This document shows, piece after piece, positions 28,523 to 39,869 of a stretch of DNA of 64,000 nucleotides (positions are counted from its first letter, which is position 1; each line of letters begins with the position of its first letter). The notes under the pieces were generated by a model. The model saw only the letters and a list, made by a program, of their open reading frames with translations. It ran no database searches and had not been told where the DNA came from. Position numbers and translations under genes: made by a program. Source of the DNA: Nemertoderma westbladi (Eukaryota > Xenacoelomorpha > Nemertodermatida > Nemertodermatidae); NCBI GenBank assembly GCA_032718475.1, contig JAUCBJ010007777.1, positions 1 through 64,000 on the forward strand, given 5' to 3'.

Positions 28523-29050
28523 CTAAATATTAAACAACAATCAAAAGGACGCGGGAAATTCAATTTTTTTATATATTTCAAATAAATACTGAAATTGATT
28601 GAAGCAAAATGTATCTCAGTTAAAATAGAGTACTCATTCATTCAAAATCACATTAAAACTGATTTAACATCATAATATTATAATTTACATAAAATTATAT
28701 TGTAATTTATTGATAATCTGATACTACTAATACAGCCTAGCTTGGTACAGAGTCATCCATCAAAAATGAGAGCTACTTGTAGAAAAAATAAAAAGGTGTC
28801 CATTCAGTATTGCAGAAGTCTCAACTCCCACTGAAGTTATTCCAACCGTAAAACGGTTCGTTGGTACCGAAGCAATGATGACGTTGCATGAATAAGAAAT
28901 ATTAATTTCTTAGCGCAATAGCTGCGTTTATTTGCATTCTAAAGTTCAATGTTTTTCGTTTCCGCTGCAGTTTTGCTATTTAAAAGTAACTTTATATATT
29001 TTTGACGCCCAAATTACTTGATTACTTGTTCACTGCAAGGTATCACCGGG
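28523..29050. other. Intergenic or intronic AT-rich spacer
   Basis: AT-rich sequence upstream of PPIP5K exon A. I see no exon with good splice sites and no repeat of note. Confidence 0.4.
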
Positions 29051-29340
29051 TGCGTTCAGTTCTAAAGCAGACACAGGATTCACGGGGAGAATGAAGCACA
29101 CTGAAGGAGCCGCATACAAAGGGGAGACAGAGTCAACTCGGATATTAAACACAGCCGTTCGTGGCGGCTGCCAGAAGCCCCGCAGCGACAGATCTGGCCG
29201 CAATACCTCACAGTTCTCCTGCCCCGTACGACCCTCACGGATAATGGGCTCCCGCTGAACAGCTGCCCCTGGCCCTGGGCAGGCGAGACTAAATAGGTCC
29301 CTCGACAGTCTCGTACCTCATTATCCCTACAGTACTAGTT
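29050..29340 (-). pseudogene. GC-rich fragment of a mobile-element-associated protein
   Basis: Minus-strand translation gives EPIIREGRTGQENCEVL followed by RPDLSLRGFWQPPRTAVF and then NIRVDSVSPLY. From memory this resembles a block that recurs in many invertebrate genomes within repeat-associated proteins, with a D..LRGxW...F..RV pattern like a PD-(D/E)XK nuclease core. It is an isolated fragment with no start or stop of its own and stands out as GC-rich in AT-rich DNA. The family assignment is tentative. Confidence 0.35.
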
Positions 29341-29984
29341 AAATTTCATGTAATCTCATTTAAGATGCATAGAAATCGATGGCATCGAAAAGAGAATCAT
29401 CAAAAGTACATTGGAAAATTTTTTTGGGCTCCCCCTAGCGGACTGCGTGAGATTTTAAATATTTCACTAAAAAGACTACTCCTTCATTATTTTCCATTTT
29501 TATTTTCCGATACCACATTTTTTCATTTTTTTGCCAATTAACATCATATTTTTCACCCACTTTTCGTATTTTCGTTTTCTATATCTGATATTTGGCAATT
29601 TTGATTTTAAAATTATATTTATGGGGGTTTTCGGGGTCGTTGATTTCTACATTAAAAATTTACAAAAAAGGTCTAGAAAAAATATTTATTCTAGAACATT
29701 TTGTATTTTTTATTAAGCTTAGATTATGCTTTAGAACAATAAATAATCAAAAACTACTAGCTTAGCTACAATTTAAATGAAATAATAAAATAAAATTTCA
29801 CACTACATTGTCAATTATTAGTAGTACTTTATTGCATTGACATTCTCGTTCTCCTTCAAACCTGCAATGATAATGAAACAGTAAATAAGGCCATTGGATT
29901 CTCTATAGAGAAACTATATAAATATAAATACCGATTAACGCGTCGTCTTTTTATGTGTGTTCAAGCGCTTTGTAGAGTGATTTA

Positions 29985-30009
29985 CCCCCCCCCCCCCCCC
30001 CCCCCCCCC
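29985..30009 (+). repeat. Poly-C tract of 25 bases
   Basis: An uninterrupted run of 25 C. Length in the assembly may be unreliable for such homopolymers. Confidence 0.9.
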
Positions 30010-30569
30010 ATCACAAATAGTTTATTATATAATTAACATAGCCTACCTCTTCCGATTGGCTGAAGAATGAACAGAATCTTTCATGCGGATTTTTTGACAT
30101 TTTCAGTAAATTAGTTCTTATAATGTGTAATAAATATTGTATAACGAGGCATTACAAACTAATCATAAGTATTCATTATTGAATACAAGCATTTGTGAAT
30201 ACATTTTGTCATTAAATTTTCGATTTTGCTGGAACTGTTTCTGTGACTATATTTTAGTTATCCGCCCATGTGAAATATACCAGGTTTCCACACTCGGCCA
30301 TGGCCATGACCTACTCTACTATATTATAGATATCGATATCTACAGCAGGTCAAAGGTCATATGCATTGCTAAGAGAGACAGACTCTCATGTCCCAAATCT
30401 GTAAATATCAGATGACCACACAAGTAAATATAATACGTAGACTGTATAGGGAGGGAATATTTTATAAAATTTACTGACCAACTCTATCACATAACATAAA
30501 TAAATAACGAATAGTTACGGTTTATAAATATTTATAATGGTTGGCTAGCAATTAGGTAGATCAGATAGG

Positions 30570-30809
30570 GGGGGAAACTGGACGCAATAAAAATTCATCC
30601 CTCTCCAGGGGAAATTCGACGCAAATAACAGCTGATTATTCTCAAAAATAAAACTGTAACCTGTTCTATAGTGTTTAGTTTATTGTTTTGGTTAAAATAT
30701 CGTGCCGCTGTAACCTGCTCCTTTCCCTAAATTGAGAATTTAACATTGAGGCGGGATATTAATTCGCCGAGGCGGGTTTTGCGTCCAATTCCCCCCCCCC
30801 CCCCCCCCC
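30570..30809. mobile_element. ~240 bp MITE-like element with G/C-run inverted ends
   Basis: The left end reads seven G, then AAACTGGACGCAA. The right end reads TTTGCGTCCAATT then a run of 19 C, so the ends are inverted repeats of about 20 bp. The interior has no coding frame. A convincing target duplication is not visible. This fits a small non-autonomous DNA transposon. Confidence 0.55.
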
Positions 30810-31084
30810 GTCTCAGGTAGATAGACTGAATTTGTATGTAGCATCTCGGAAATTAGAGTGGGGTAATGTAGTTTACAGGAGGGGAAACACAGGACCTAAA
30901 CATAGAGCAATATTGATACAACAATTACCTACACACAGATGTAACAACGATGATAGAGAAACTTATAAATAAAAATCACAATTTCTAAATTTTTTGAAAA
31001 ATCATAGTAGTCTTTGTTAAATGTTAGTTGGTATGTTAGCGTCAGAGCATACCACTTAATCTCATCGCCATAACAACAAATACA

Positions 31085-31090
31085 TTTATT
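31085..31090 (-). terminator. Poly(A) signal for the otopetrin gene
   Basis: AATAAA on the minus strand lies about 190 bases after the otopetrin stop codon. Confidence 0.45.
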
Positions 31091-31275
31091 TTGGGCATTC
31101 CGCGCCATCTTTATCGATTCGCGAAGTATTAAGATCGATCTGACTTTGTAATTTGGAAGCTTATTTGTTATTGTGATTTGTCTGTTTCTGCCAGCTGAAC
31201 CTCTAGCCGAAGGCCTAGGTCTACCTGACACCATGATGATAATGGCACAATAGATCTCAGGTTATGTTAGCAATC

Positions 31276-32148
31276 TTACAAATCTGTGTCTACATCGATA
31301 TAGGCATTCAACATTACATCAAAGAATGCGACGGTAGAATGGAATCTATAAAATACAACGAGTGGTACTGTTGTGTACCTAATGATAGATGTGAATTCTG
31401 GGGAAAAGTATACATGTAAGATTTTGTGGTAATATGGCTGCTTCATATCAGTAATGCTGTGCATCCAAAGACAAATATTCAGCCAAAACAGAAACACAAC
31501 CATGTGATTAGCAGAAGTAGTTTTATAGCAGTATCCCCTCGTCATTGCATCCAACAAGAATACAGTTTGAATAAGTATTTGAATAATAGAAAACAAGAAT
31601 ATAATACAGCTGGAAAGATTTTGAACAAATATATAGGGATCTTCTTCTGTGTCTAAATTTATTCCCATTATTACCCCAAATATAGCTATTATCATGCTAA
31701 TTAGTGCAACAACTTCAGCTATTACAAGGAGTGCAGCATCCATAGAATCTTCATAACAATCTTGTTTATAATGGTACCTTACCATGTTTGGAAATATAAA
31801 TAGAGCACATCCAGTCGCCAGAATAAGCAATAGCAAGTAGTAACCATGGTAAATGAATAGCCATGTATTCGGATTACTTTCGAAATTATATACCACAATT
31901 AATAAAATTATAAAATCTGCAAGAAATGTAACCACTCCACATATAAGACCAAAATGGTTGATTTTAATGTATTCTTTGCATCTATTCAAATTGAACTTCC
32001 AAGATAAGTTAGATTTCATTGATTCTGGTTTCTTTCCAACATGAACCCACATCTTATAGCAAAATGATGCAACTATTACATTCAATTCTATAGACATAGC
32101 GATAAGGGAAGGATAGGAATCGTTTATGATGTTAACAGTTGAAGGAAT
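31276..32148 (-). CDS. Otopetrin-like proton channel, exon 2
   Basis: The exon begins after acceptor TTGTTCTTAG at 32149 and continues exon 1 in phase 0, giving a 499-residue protein in total, a normal otopetrin length. It starts with a short extracellular-looking stretch and then the family hallmark FCYKMWVHVGK (compare the family's ..MWKN(I/V)G). Several transmembrane helices follow, then the C-terminal block LFWLNICLWMHSITDMK and VPLVVFYRFHSTVAFFDVM, where FYRFHS is diagnostic. Otopetrins form dimeric plasma-membrane channels selective for protons, used in acid sensing and otoconia formation. The stop TAA is at 31276-31278. Confidence 0.88.
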   Translation of the reverse strand: MPSTVNIINDSYPSLIAMSIELNVIVASFCYKMWVHVGKKPESMKSNLSWKFNLNRCKEYIKINHFGLICGVVTFLADFIILLIVVYNFESNPNTWLFIYHGYYLLLLILATGCALFIFPNMVRYHYKQDCYEDSMDAALLVIAEVVALISMIIAIFGVIMGINLDTEEDPYIFVQNLSSCIIFLFSIIQILIQTVFLLDAMTRGYCYKTTSANHMVVFLFWLNICLWMHSITDMKQPYYHKILHVYFSPEFTSIIRYTTVPLVVFYRFHSTVAFFDVMLNAYIDVDTDL

Positions 32149-32358
32149 CTAAGAACAATGAAATAGTGAGTTAAAATATTAATGAAAATATAAGAAAATT
32201 AAGTTAAACTTGTTAAACAAGAGACTACACAAGAACTACTATGCTCTCATCCTCATCACAGTTGGCCCACAGTTAGCCCACGAACAATGAAAGAACAAAA
32301 TGATAAAATGCAACTAATGATATATATGTGCAAATAAAGTAGTATAAAGAAAACTAAC
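32149..32358 (-). other. Otopetrin intron
   Basis: A 210 bp AT-rich intron with donor GTTAGT at 32358 and acceptor TTGTTCTTAG ending at 32149. Removing it joins the two exons in phase 0. Confidence 0.75.
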
Positions 32359-32985
32359 ATGTTCACTATTCTCATTGAGATGCACTACATCTTCATATGC
32401 CTCAATAGCTTCGGCCGTTGCTACCAGAACCCATCTGGCAACATTCAACACACCAAGATGGGATAAAGCTAAGCGAACCCCACCGTGATGTTTCTGAATC
32501 GTCACGTTGGAAAATCCACAAATCAAAATGATTTCTAATAACGCTAGTATAGTTGACTGTAGGTACCAAATATGCAATAAAGTATCACTACCTGTATTGA
32601 ATTTTATTACAGCATGAACCATTTGGCCACATCCAAATACTACCACCCCTAACTTGCTATAAATGTTGCCAGATTGTGCAGAGAACGGAACACTTCGATG
32701 TTTTCTATCCAATATGCATATTATAATGAGATACATCGCTGCTATAACTCCAAGAGAATTTGCCACAATGCTGAATATTTCAAGATGATACCAATTACGA
32801 ACACCATCATAGATACTCAGTATGAGAAGGGACATATAGTAGGAAAAGAATATGAGGGCATACATAGCAGTTAGGCATTTAATCAACCAGGTTGTGAATG
32901 ATTCATCATTTGGAGTTTGAGTTTCAACATCGGGATTATGATTTAGTTGTGGAGTTGCTTGTCCGTTTGAAACAGACTTAATCAT
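32359..32985 (-). CDS. Otopetrin-like proton channel, exon 1
   Basis: The first 209 codons begin at ATG 32985 with a short polar N-terminus. Transmembrane helices follow at about 30-60 and 70-92 and at VVVFGCGQMVHAVI. After that comes the typical otopetrin helix pair around STILALLEIILICGFSNV and HLGVLNVARWVLVATAEAIE, where the family usually has (F/Y)SNVII and a Trp in the following helix. The exon ends at donor GTTAGT. A seven-codon upstream frame (32998-32978) overlaps the start codon in another frame and could damp translation. It lies about 3.8 kb from PPIP5K exon A on the same strand. Confidence 0.88.
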
Positions 32986-33009
32986 TTTGAATATCCATCA
33001 GGTGTATTT

Positions 33010-34215
33010 CTTAGATCAGAAAATACATCAAATAAACTTAAAGATATTGTGATTGTTTTTACACATGATCCAATGTAATGATGTATGTATATACTATACA
33101 TGTTCATATAATGAACAATGGATATGGAATATTGAACAATCATACAATGGATATATTATGTTCCTGTGTTGGTTTCAAGTTGTGTCTAGAATATTTTTCA
33201 CATCTGCATCGAAGTTCCTGTAGCTGTCTAGGATTTAAGTTCGCCAGTTTGACATCACTTTTTTTGAGCTTATCTGACACTGCGTCAGGTTGTATCAGAT
33301 AGTTTTAGGGTGTAAATAAAACACTTGTTAATTGAATTTTTACATTCTCAAGGAATGCTATATAATAGGTCATAATATTTATTTTTGGCAAAATAGACTA
33401 TAACATTTTTGCACAAATGCTGCACATTAACTATAACATTTTTGTCATAACATTAACACACATTAATAACATTTACTCCGAATAATTCGAATAGTTTATA
33501 ATTACTAGTACGAAGAGCATATTCTTATATCCTACAGCCTGGCACTTCTGCTATCTCTACAAATAAATGCCATAGGCTATTTTCTACAACCATTTTGATC
33601 TCAGGAAGTGGGGGCTCTAGGGTGCAATCAAAATATATGGCGTAGTTGGAAAGTACAAAAGGAACAAACACTTTGAGAAAGTTGGAGGGGATAGGTCAAC
33701 CATTAAGTTAGAAACACAGGATGCATAACTAACGGAAACGGCTGCAGTATACGTAACAAAGGAAAGCGATATAATTGGCGTTAATGGCCTGACTTAAGAG
33801 CCATTTTCACGGCCGTGTTGTTCAATGCGTTTTTTGTGGGGGTAAGAAATCGTGCGGTAAAGATACTGATGGCTCTCAAATATTCGGCAAAAAAACACTG
33901 CAAAACAAATATTAACATAAAAATCAGGTGTACGTACGTACGCATACTGTACCAGTACCTATAATTATTATTGTCATCGAAATATTTCTCAAGCTTTCCA
34001 ATTTTTAACTCATGTTTCATAAGTCATGAAACAATAAACAATGATTATATTTGGATTGGCTACATGGTGGAAACCACGGCGTTTTTAAAGGTTGCCTTGG
34101 TCGAAACCCGTTAATTCATTATTTTCAAATGAAAACTTGGTATTCTTCACATGGGTACAGTAACGTGCTGCTACAGTCACAAAAACCACCCCAGAAAAAA
34201 CGGCACTAGTAAAGG
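33010..34215. other. AT-rich spacer
   Basis: I see no gene or clear repeat here. The short frames lack motifs and splice context. Confidence 0.45.
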
Positions 34216-34608
34216 AAAAGGGTCCCTACTTCGCCCTGTAGACAACCCCTGCCATTTTTTCACCATTCATTTTTTTAGTGTTTTCAATGTTTTTTTTGGT
34301 ATTGGTAAATGTTCTAGAAAATTAGTAGATATGTTAATTTATGGTAGCTAGTGTTTTTAATTAGCAAGTATTTATTGAAATTATAAAAAAATGTGAAATC
34401 ATTGATATTTCAGGTTTAATCTACAACAGATTAACCAACAGTTTACAGTTTATATTATATTTTTTTAAATTTCAAAAAATATTCGCTAGTAAAAAAAACA
34501 CTAAGCTACCATTAAAAAAACATATCTACGAATTTTCTAGAACATTCACCAATACCAAAAAAGCATTAAAAAATACTTATATTGGGACCATAATTTTGGG
34601 ACCCTTTT
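34216..34608. mobile_element. Foldback (palindromic) MITE, copy 1
   Basis: The ends are AAAAGGGTCCC at 34216-34226 and its complement GGGACCCTTTT at 34598-34608. About 100 bp inside each end are also inverted copies of each other (GGTATTGGTAAATGTTCTAG on the left, its complement near 34540-34560), so the whole element is nearly a palindrome. It has no coding frame. A relative is at 48431-48797. Confidence 0.7.
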
Positions 34609-35379
34609 GTTTGACAAGTGCCGAAAAACAAAGTCCTATAAAAATTAACTGAAACTAAAGCAAAACGTACTAGAAATATCGTTTACTTCTAGTATACAGA
34701 CTTAAGATGTACAGTTGTTGTCAACATTTACAGCTAGCTAAAAAAAGCCAAAGGTAGCTTACCAGAAATAATAATAATTACTCCAATGTAAGTCTCCTAG
34801 GTAACAAACAAAAAGCGACAGGTGAGTAAAAACATTACTTACCCCGAATAGATAAGATAATATTGTTGAACCATTATAGTCCATTTTGGTGAAGAGGGAA
34901 ATTAATAAAGTTACTGTAAATCACTGAAAAAATACAATATGAGTGAGTTTCGAATTCACAGCAAGGTGTTAAATAAAACACAAAACAACATTGTCACTAT
35001 TTATAATGTTGGGTGGCGAATGCCAGGAAGTGGGCGTTTCAACAAATAATAAAAACAAACGGATATCTTGTTCTTGTATTCAATGTTAGTTACATGTTGT
35101 TTCCATAAACAAACCAAACGAATAGTCAATTACACAATATACTTCCGCTCAAACTCACTAATTATTAGTTTTAATAACATTAATATATTTTTAACCGCAA
35201 TCATATCTAATATAATTCACACGTTTTTTTTAAAAACGATAAGTTGCCGTTTGCCATACTTAATTGGCATCATAGAACTGTTGGGATGTGAGAAACCTAT
35301 AAAAATAGGGCGCGGCTAGCAATATAAGTTACAAATCATACATTCTACAAAACGCCATAGAAACCGGGCCATTGACCTA
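34609..35379. other. AT-rich spacer
   Basis: No supported feature. Sequence leading into the 42 bp array starts to show an open frame at about 35380. Confidence 0.4.
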
Positions 35380-35427
35380 ATGTCCTACGTCACTATAGGA
35401 AATTTGCCCACGGATGAAGAAATTTGC

Positions 35428-36393
35428 GCAACTTCACGAGGAAGACACCAGCTAGCCGGTTTATTGGTCGCAACTTCACGAGGAAGACACCAGCTAGCCG
35501 GTTTATTGGTCGCAACTTCACGAGGAAGACACCAGCTAGCCGGTTTATTGGTCGCAACTTCACGAGGAAGACACCAGCTAGCCGGTTTATTGGTCGCAAC
35601 TTCACGAGGAAGACACCAGCTAGCCGGTTTATTGGTCGCAACTTCACGAGGAAGACACCAGCTAGCCGGTTTATTGGTCGCAACTTCACGAGGAAGACAC
35701 CAGCTAGCCGGTTTATTGGTCGCAACTTCACGAGGAAGACACCAGCTAGCCGGTTTATTGGTCGCAACTTCACGAGGAAGACACCAGCTAGCCGGTTTAT
35801 TGGTCGCAACTTCACGAGGAAGACACCAGCTAGCCGGTTTATTGGTCGCAACTTCACGAGGAAGACACCAGCTAGCCGGTTTATTGGTCGCAACTTCACG
35901 AGGAAGACACCAGCTAGCTGGTTTATTGGTCGCAACTTCACGAGGAAGACACCAGCTAGCCGGTTTATTGGTCGCAACTTCACGAGGAAGACACCAGCTA
36001 GCCGGTTTATTGGTCGCAACTTCACGAGGAAGACACCAGCTAGCCGGTTTATTGGTCGCAACTTCACGAGGAAGACACCAGCTAGCCGGTTTATTGGTCG
36101 CAACTTCACGAGGAAGACACCAGCTAGCCGGTTTATTGGTCGCAACTTCACGAGGAAGACACCAGCTAGCCGGTTTATTGGTCGCAACTTCACGAGGAAG
36201 ACACCAGCTAGCCGGTTTATTGGTCGCAACTTCACGAGGAAGACACCAGCTAGCTGGTTTATTGGTCGCAACTTCACGAGGAAGACACCAGCTAGCCGGT
36301 TTATTGGTCGCAACTTCACGAGGAAGACACCAGCTAGCCGGTTTATTGGTCGCAACTTCACGAGGAAGACACCAGCTAGCTGGTGTATTGGTC
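35428..36393 (+). repeat. 42-bp tandem array, 23 near-identical copies, open in three frames
   Basis: The unit GCAACTTCACGAGGAAGACA...TATTGGTC is 42 bp and repeated 23 times with only a few CCGG to CTGG changes. Because 42 is divisible by three and the unit lacks stops in three of the six frames, long frames of 361 (plus, 35380-36465), 342 (plus, 35424-36452) and 351 codons (minus, 36448-35393) run through it. The first would have a non-repeat start (MSYVTIGNLPTDEEIC) and 23 units of ATSRGRHQLAGLLV. No splice signals or family motifs support any frame, so coding is uncertain. Confidence 0.92.
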
Positions 36394-36492
36394 CTTCGTT
36401 TTGCTCCAAGCTGGGTAGTGCCGGGTATGATCCCATGCAGCGCGCCAATTAAATTTCGTTTATAATTAGTGGGTCAACTCAAGCCAGCGATA

Positions 36493-38866
36493 CACTGAAA
36501 AAAGTAACTACATCTCGTTTGAAAAAGTGCCACTATCAATTATTAGTGGTATTAATTAATTTTGAAAGTTGCGATTTTACTAAACTGCAATTTTTATCGA
36601 AATATGAAATTATTTATTTTTCCAAATTACAAAAACTCATTTTGTTAAATTTAATTAAATGTACTTCAAGACTATACCAGGTTATGTAAATTACTAAATA
36701 TATTAAAGTTCCACTTTTTTGAATTTCTGTAAAAAGGTGCGCTTTTAAACAAGGTTTATGTGTTGTAAAGTGGTACTTTAAGATAATAAATTAAAACATG
36801 TCCTTTTCTGTAAAAAGATGCGATTTTAAACAATTGATATGTGTTGTAAAGTGCTACTTGAATACAAAAAAAATTAAAAAAGTACCCTAATCAGTAAACA
36901 GTTACGATTTCAAACTTTTGACGCAAACGTGACGCATGAAAATGTGAATATTGTGTAAAAAGATACGATATGCTTTAAAGGAAACAAACCATATCTTAGG
37001 AGGATTGAAGAGCCTCTTTAAATTAAAATTCAATAACATGCACTTTTTAAACTTTTTGTAAAAAGTTACTGCTGGTACAGTTGTTGAGAAGTTGACCGGT
37101 AGGTATACAGAACCTGTATAGGTACATTTAGTTTCGATTTATTGTAAGTCAACATAACAGCTGTGCTAATTGTTCTATATGCTTTCATTGAATCATGCAT
37201 ACTTAGTGGTTATCAGATATATTGCATTATTTTATTAGTACCGGTAGGTGAGTCGGTGACTCGGTCATTCCTTGATGAACAAAAGTTTAGAAAGAATCTG
37301 AAGTTTGGTCAAAAATCAGACAGTCTGTCAGTCGCTACCGGTAGTTTAAGACTTTTTATAAAAACCAAAATAACTCAGTCAATCATTGATGAAATTAAAC
37401 CAAACTTAGCGAATCGCCTTCCGGAAATAAGCAGCTGAGAATCCCAGTAATTCAACTGGAAATAACCGCACAAGATGTAGCCAAGGATACTCCTGAATTT
37501 CGTCGAGCCGTTAGTCAATTTCTATCTGACTTCGAAAGTCGGAATATTTGCAATATTTATCAAATGGCGGAATCAGTGTGTTATGTGTATCCGGAGATGC
37601 AGATTAAACACCACCACCTTCACGATAAAATTGAATTTTTCCGTCATAAGTTATCCGTACACAAGGCGAACAAGTCTTACCGGCACAGGGGTGCCGCAGC
37701 CGATAGGCCTAGGGATACCACCGTTGATCCATCTAAGGCCTACAACAAGGGCGATGACAAAGAAAGTGTTACTACCGGTACCGATACCTCGGTAAAATCG
37801 ACTGCTGTGGTGGATCAAGTGTTGAGTAAGGCTGCAACTAAGAGATTTACTGGGTGCAAACGAATGAAAGTGAACGTGTTGACGGCTAAGAAATAAATTA
37901 AAAAACCAAGAAAGAAAACGGTTCTTATAGACCTACAGGAGGATCTGCGGAGTTCAGATGATCCCGAATCGGATAATTCCGATTCAACAACCGCTTCCAG
38001 TTCGAGCCTCGAGTCAGTGTCTATTTCGGAGTCAGATCTAGGAGATGCTGATTATATTACTGGAGGAAGAGGCGGCGCTCTCATTTGGGCGATAATGAGA
38101 AAAAAGGATATACCCTGGCCTGGTAAGGTTTCTGTTGCACCAGATGGAAATGGAACTGACCCTCCTCCGATGTTCATTGCATTATATGTCATCATGTCTT
38201 ATACCAGTTATTAAACTTTTATGGGGATAAACTTTGGGGTCAATATTCATCATACCTTAAACATATGACTTCATTTAATTTAAAGAAATGTACACTCATT
38301 ATTAAAAAGAATACAAGTTCCCCTTTGATAAGCAAACCAAACTAGTTCTTCTTTACAGTGAAAAGTACCTCTTTTTCACATACTAAGTAATATAAATTGA
38401 TCTTTAATATAGCGGGGAGTGGTATTTTTAAATAGAAAGTAGCACTTTAATTGGAAATCAAGTACCACTTTATATTTTAATAAGTGCTGCTTATTCTAAG
38501 AAGTGCATGTTTTAAATGATTATCCCACAAGTAAAGTACATATTACATTAAAAAAAGCTGAGCTTTATTCCTACTAATGACTATAAAAACGTAAATAATA
38601 TTCAGAAAAGTGTCGTTTTCTAAACAGAAAATCAGTACATACATATAAAAAAAAGTACCACTTTTTAGAGTAATTAAAAGTGATCTTTTCTGCTCCTTGA
38701 AAAAGTGCCATTTTTATATTGTAATAAAAAGTGACTCTTTTTGCTACTTAAAAAAGTGCCGGTTTTTCAAAAAAGCGTATCTCGTTTGAGTACTCAAAAC
38801 CAGATGCACTTTTTTTGGAAAATCGGCACTTTTTTATGAAAAAAGTACAACTTCGTTTTTTCAGTG
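36493..38866. mobile_element. 2.4 kb element with CACTGAAAAAA inverted ends
   Basis: CACTGAAAAAAG at 36493 is matched in inverted form by TTTTTTCAGTG ending at 38866, and TA lies outside both ends. AT-rich arms on both sides carry many GTGCCACTTTTT / AAAAGTGGCAC-type subrepeats, some in tandem near 36725-36850. The middle (37160-38215) is much less AT-rich and contains coding-like sequence. The CACTG ends recall CMC/CACTA-type DNA transposons, but no transposase is recognised, so the superfamily is open. Confidence 0.5.
37396..38214 (+). pseudogene. PWWP-like coding sequence with an in-frame TAA
   Basis: One frame is open from 37396 to 38214 apart from TAA at 37894-37896. It has a folded-looking N-part (EFRRAVSQFLSDFESRN, Cys- and His-containing helices), a Lys/Thr-rich middle, an acidic Ser-rich stretch, and then GALIWAIMRKKDIPWPGKV, which matches the start of a PWWP domain (G-x-LVWAK-x8-WPG-x-V). 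PWWP domains bind methylated histone H3 and DNA. Just after WPG a GGTAAGG could be a splice donor, which would explain why the domain is cut short. It may be a captured host exon set or a gene broken by the TAA. Confidence 0.45.
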
Positions 38867-38879
38867 TATACAGTACGAA

Positions 38880-39057
38880 CCTGGCCATTGCTGAGGAAGT
38901 AAAGAAAAGGATTGGAGATAAAGGTGTGTTCAACCTCGGGAGTTAATGTGGCACCTTCGGTGCCATACAGGCAGCAGCCAATAGAGAGGAATCTTCGTGT
39001 TGCCTCCGGAGTTGCGAGTTTCACGATCACCGATATCTTTACTGGTGCGTTGCCCAA
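38880..39057 (-). pseudogene. Possible serpin C-terminal fragment
   Basis: On the minus strand the sequence YGTEGATLTPEVEH followed by FISNPFLYFLSNGQ resembles the serpin reactive-loop hinge (E-x-G-TEA) and the following F-x-x-x-x-PFLYFI strand. The match is short, ends near the boundary of the 2.4 kb element, and lacks the rest of the fold. It may be chance. Confidence 0.25.
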
Positions 39058-39631
39058 AAGTTTTTACTTGTGGGGGTGTTGCTGCATCCATGAATTCTGC
39101 CTTTAAATTACTTATTTTACCAATTTTACCGTAAAAACTTTACTGTACCGACAGGTACACTAGCGCAATCCCGTTTATTGTATCAGACCAGAATCCAAAG
39201 GCCCTCAATGCATGGAATCTCTGCGTAGTTGCAAAAGAGTCAAAATATATGAAATTGAGATTGAAAGAACATGTTTTACTAAAAGCGCTAACAGGGGGTG
39301 CGGTGCGGTGTGGGGGGAGGAATTACACAAACATTTTCCCTTCTTGGAATGCATTCAGAATGGTGCACAAATAATAATGTGAAATATCATGCAAATATTC
39401 AGGTGAATATAGCCGTATTAATATCACCATATTGTAGGGTCAGAGTAAAACGCGGATCCGGATCAGGATTCTATCATTTAACATGTACGTGTAAATAGCA
39501 ACAACGTGTAAATTTTTAGTGTGGCCTGCCTTACAGAGATATGAAACTTCGGGTTGTCTCCGGGGGTTTGTGTCTGACACGTTCATCAAACAATTTACTT
39601 TTCATCTGTTAAACTTCAACTAAAAACTAGC

Positions 39632-39836
39632 GGCCGATCATGTGATCGATATTATATGTATTGCTCACAAGAAGAATGGATCATTAGTAATTGGTTTGAG
39701 TTATATATTTAAGGTGTATTTTAGCCGATCATCTAAAAAAATAGCTGGCCGATCATGTGATCGATATTATATGTATTGCTCACAAGAAGAATGTATCATT
39801 AGTAATTGGTTTGAGTTATCTATTTAAGGTGTAATT
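39632..39836 (+). repeat. 115-bp tandem duplication
   Basis: GGCCGATCATGTGATCGATA begins at 39632 and again at 39747, and about 90 following bases are nearly identical in both copies. The start contains nested palindromes (GATCATGTGATC). Confidence 0.85.
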
Positions 39837-39869
39837 TATCAATCCCCCCACCCCCCAAATAATACTCAC

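Noticed and set aside
35428-36393. CRISPR-like direct repeats
   Set aside because: The copies are contiguous with no unique spacers, and the DNA is eukaryotic.
35393-36448. 351-codon minus-strand frame across the 42-bp array as a gene
   Set aside because: It exists only because the unit length is a multiple of three and lacks stops in that frame; there is no non-repeat domain.
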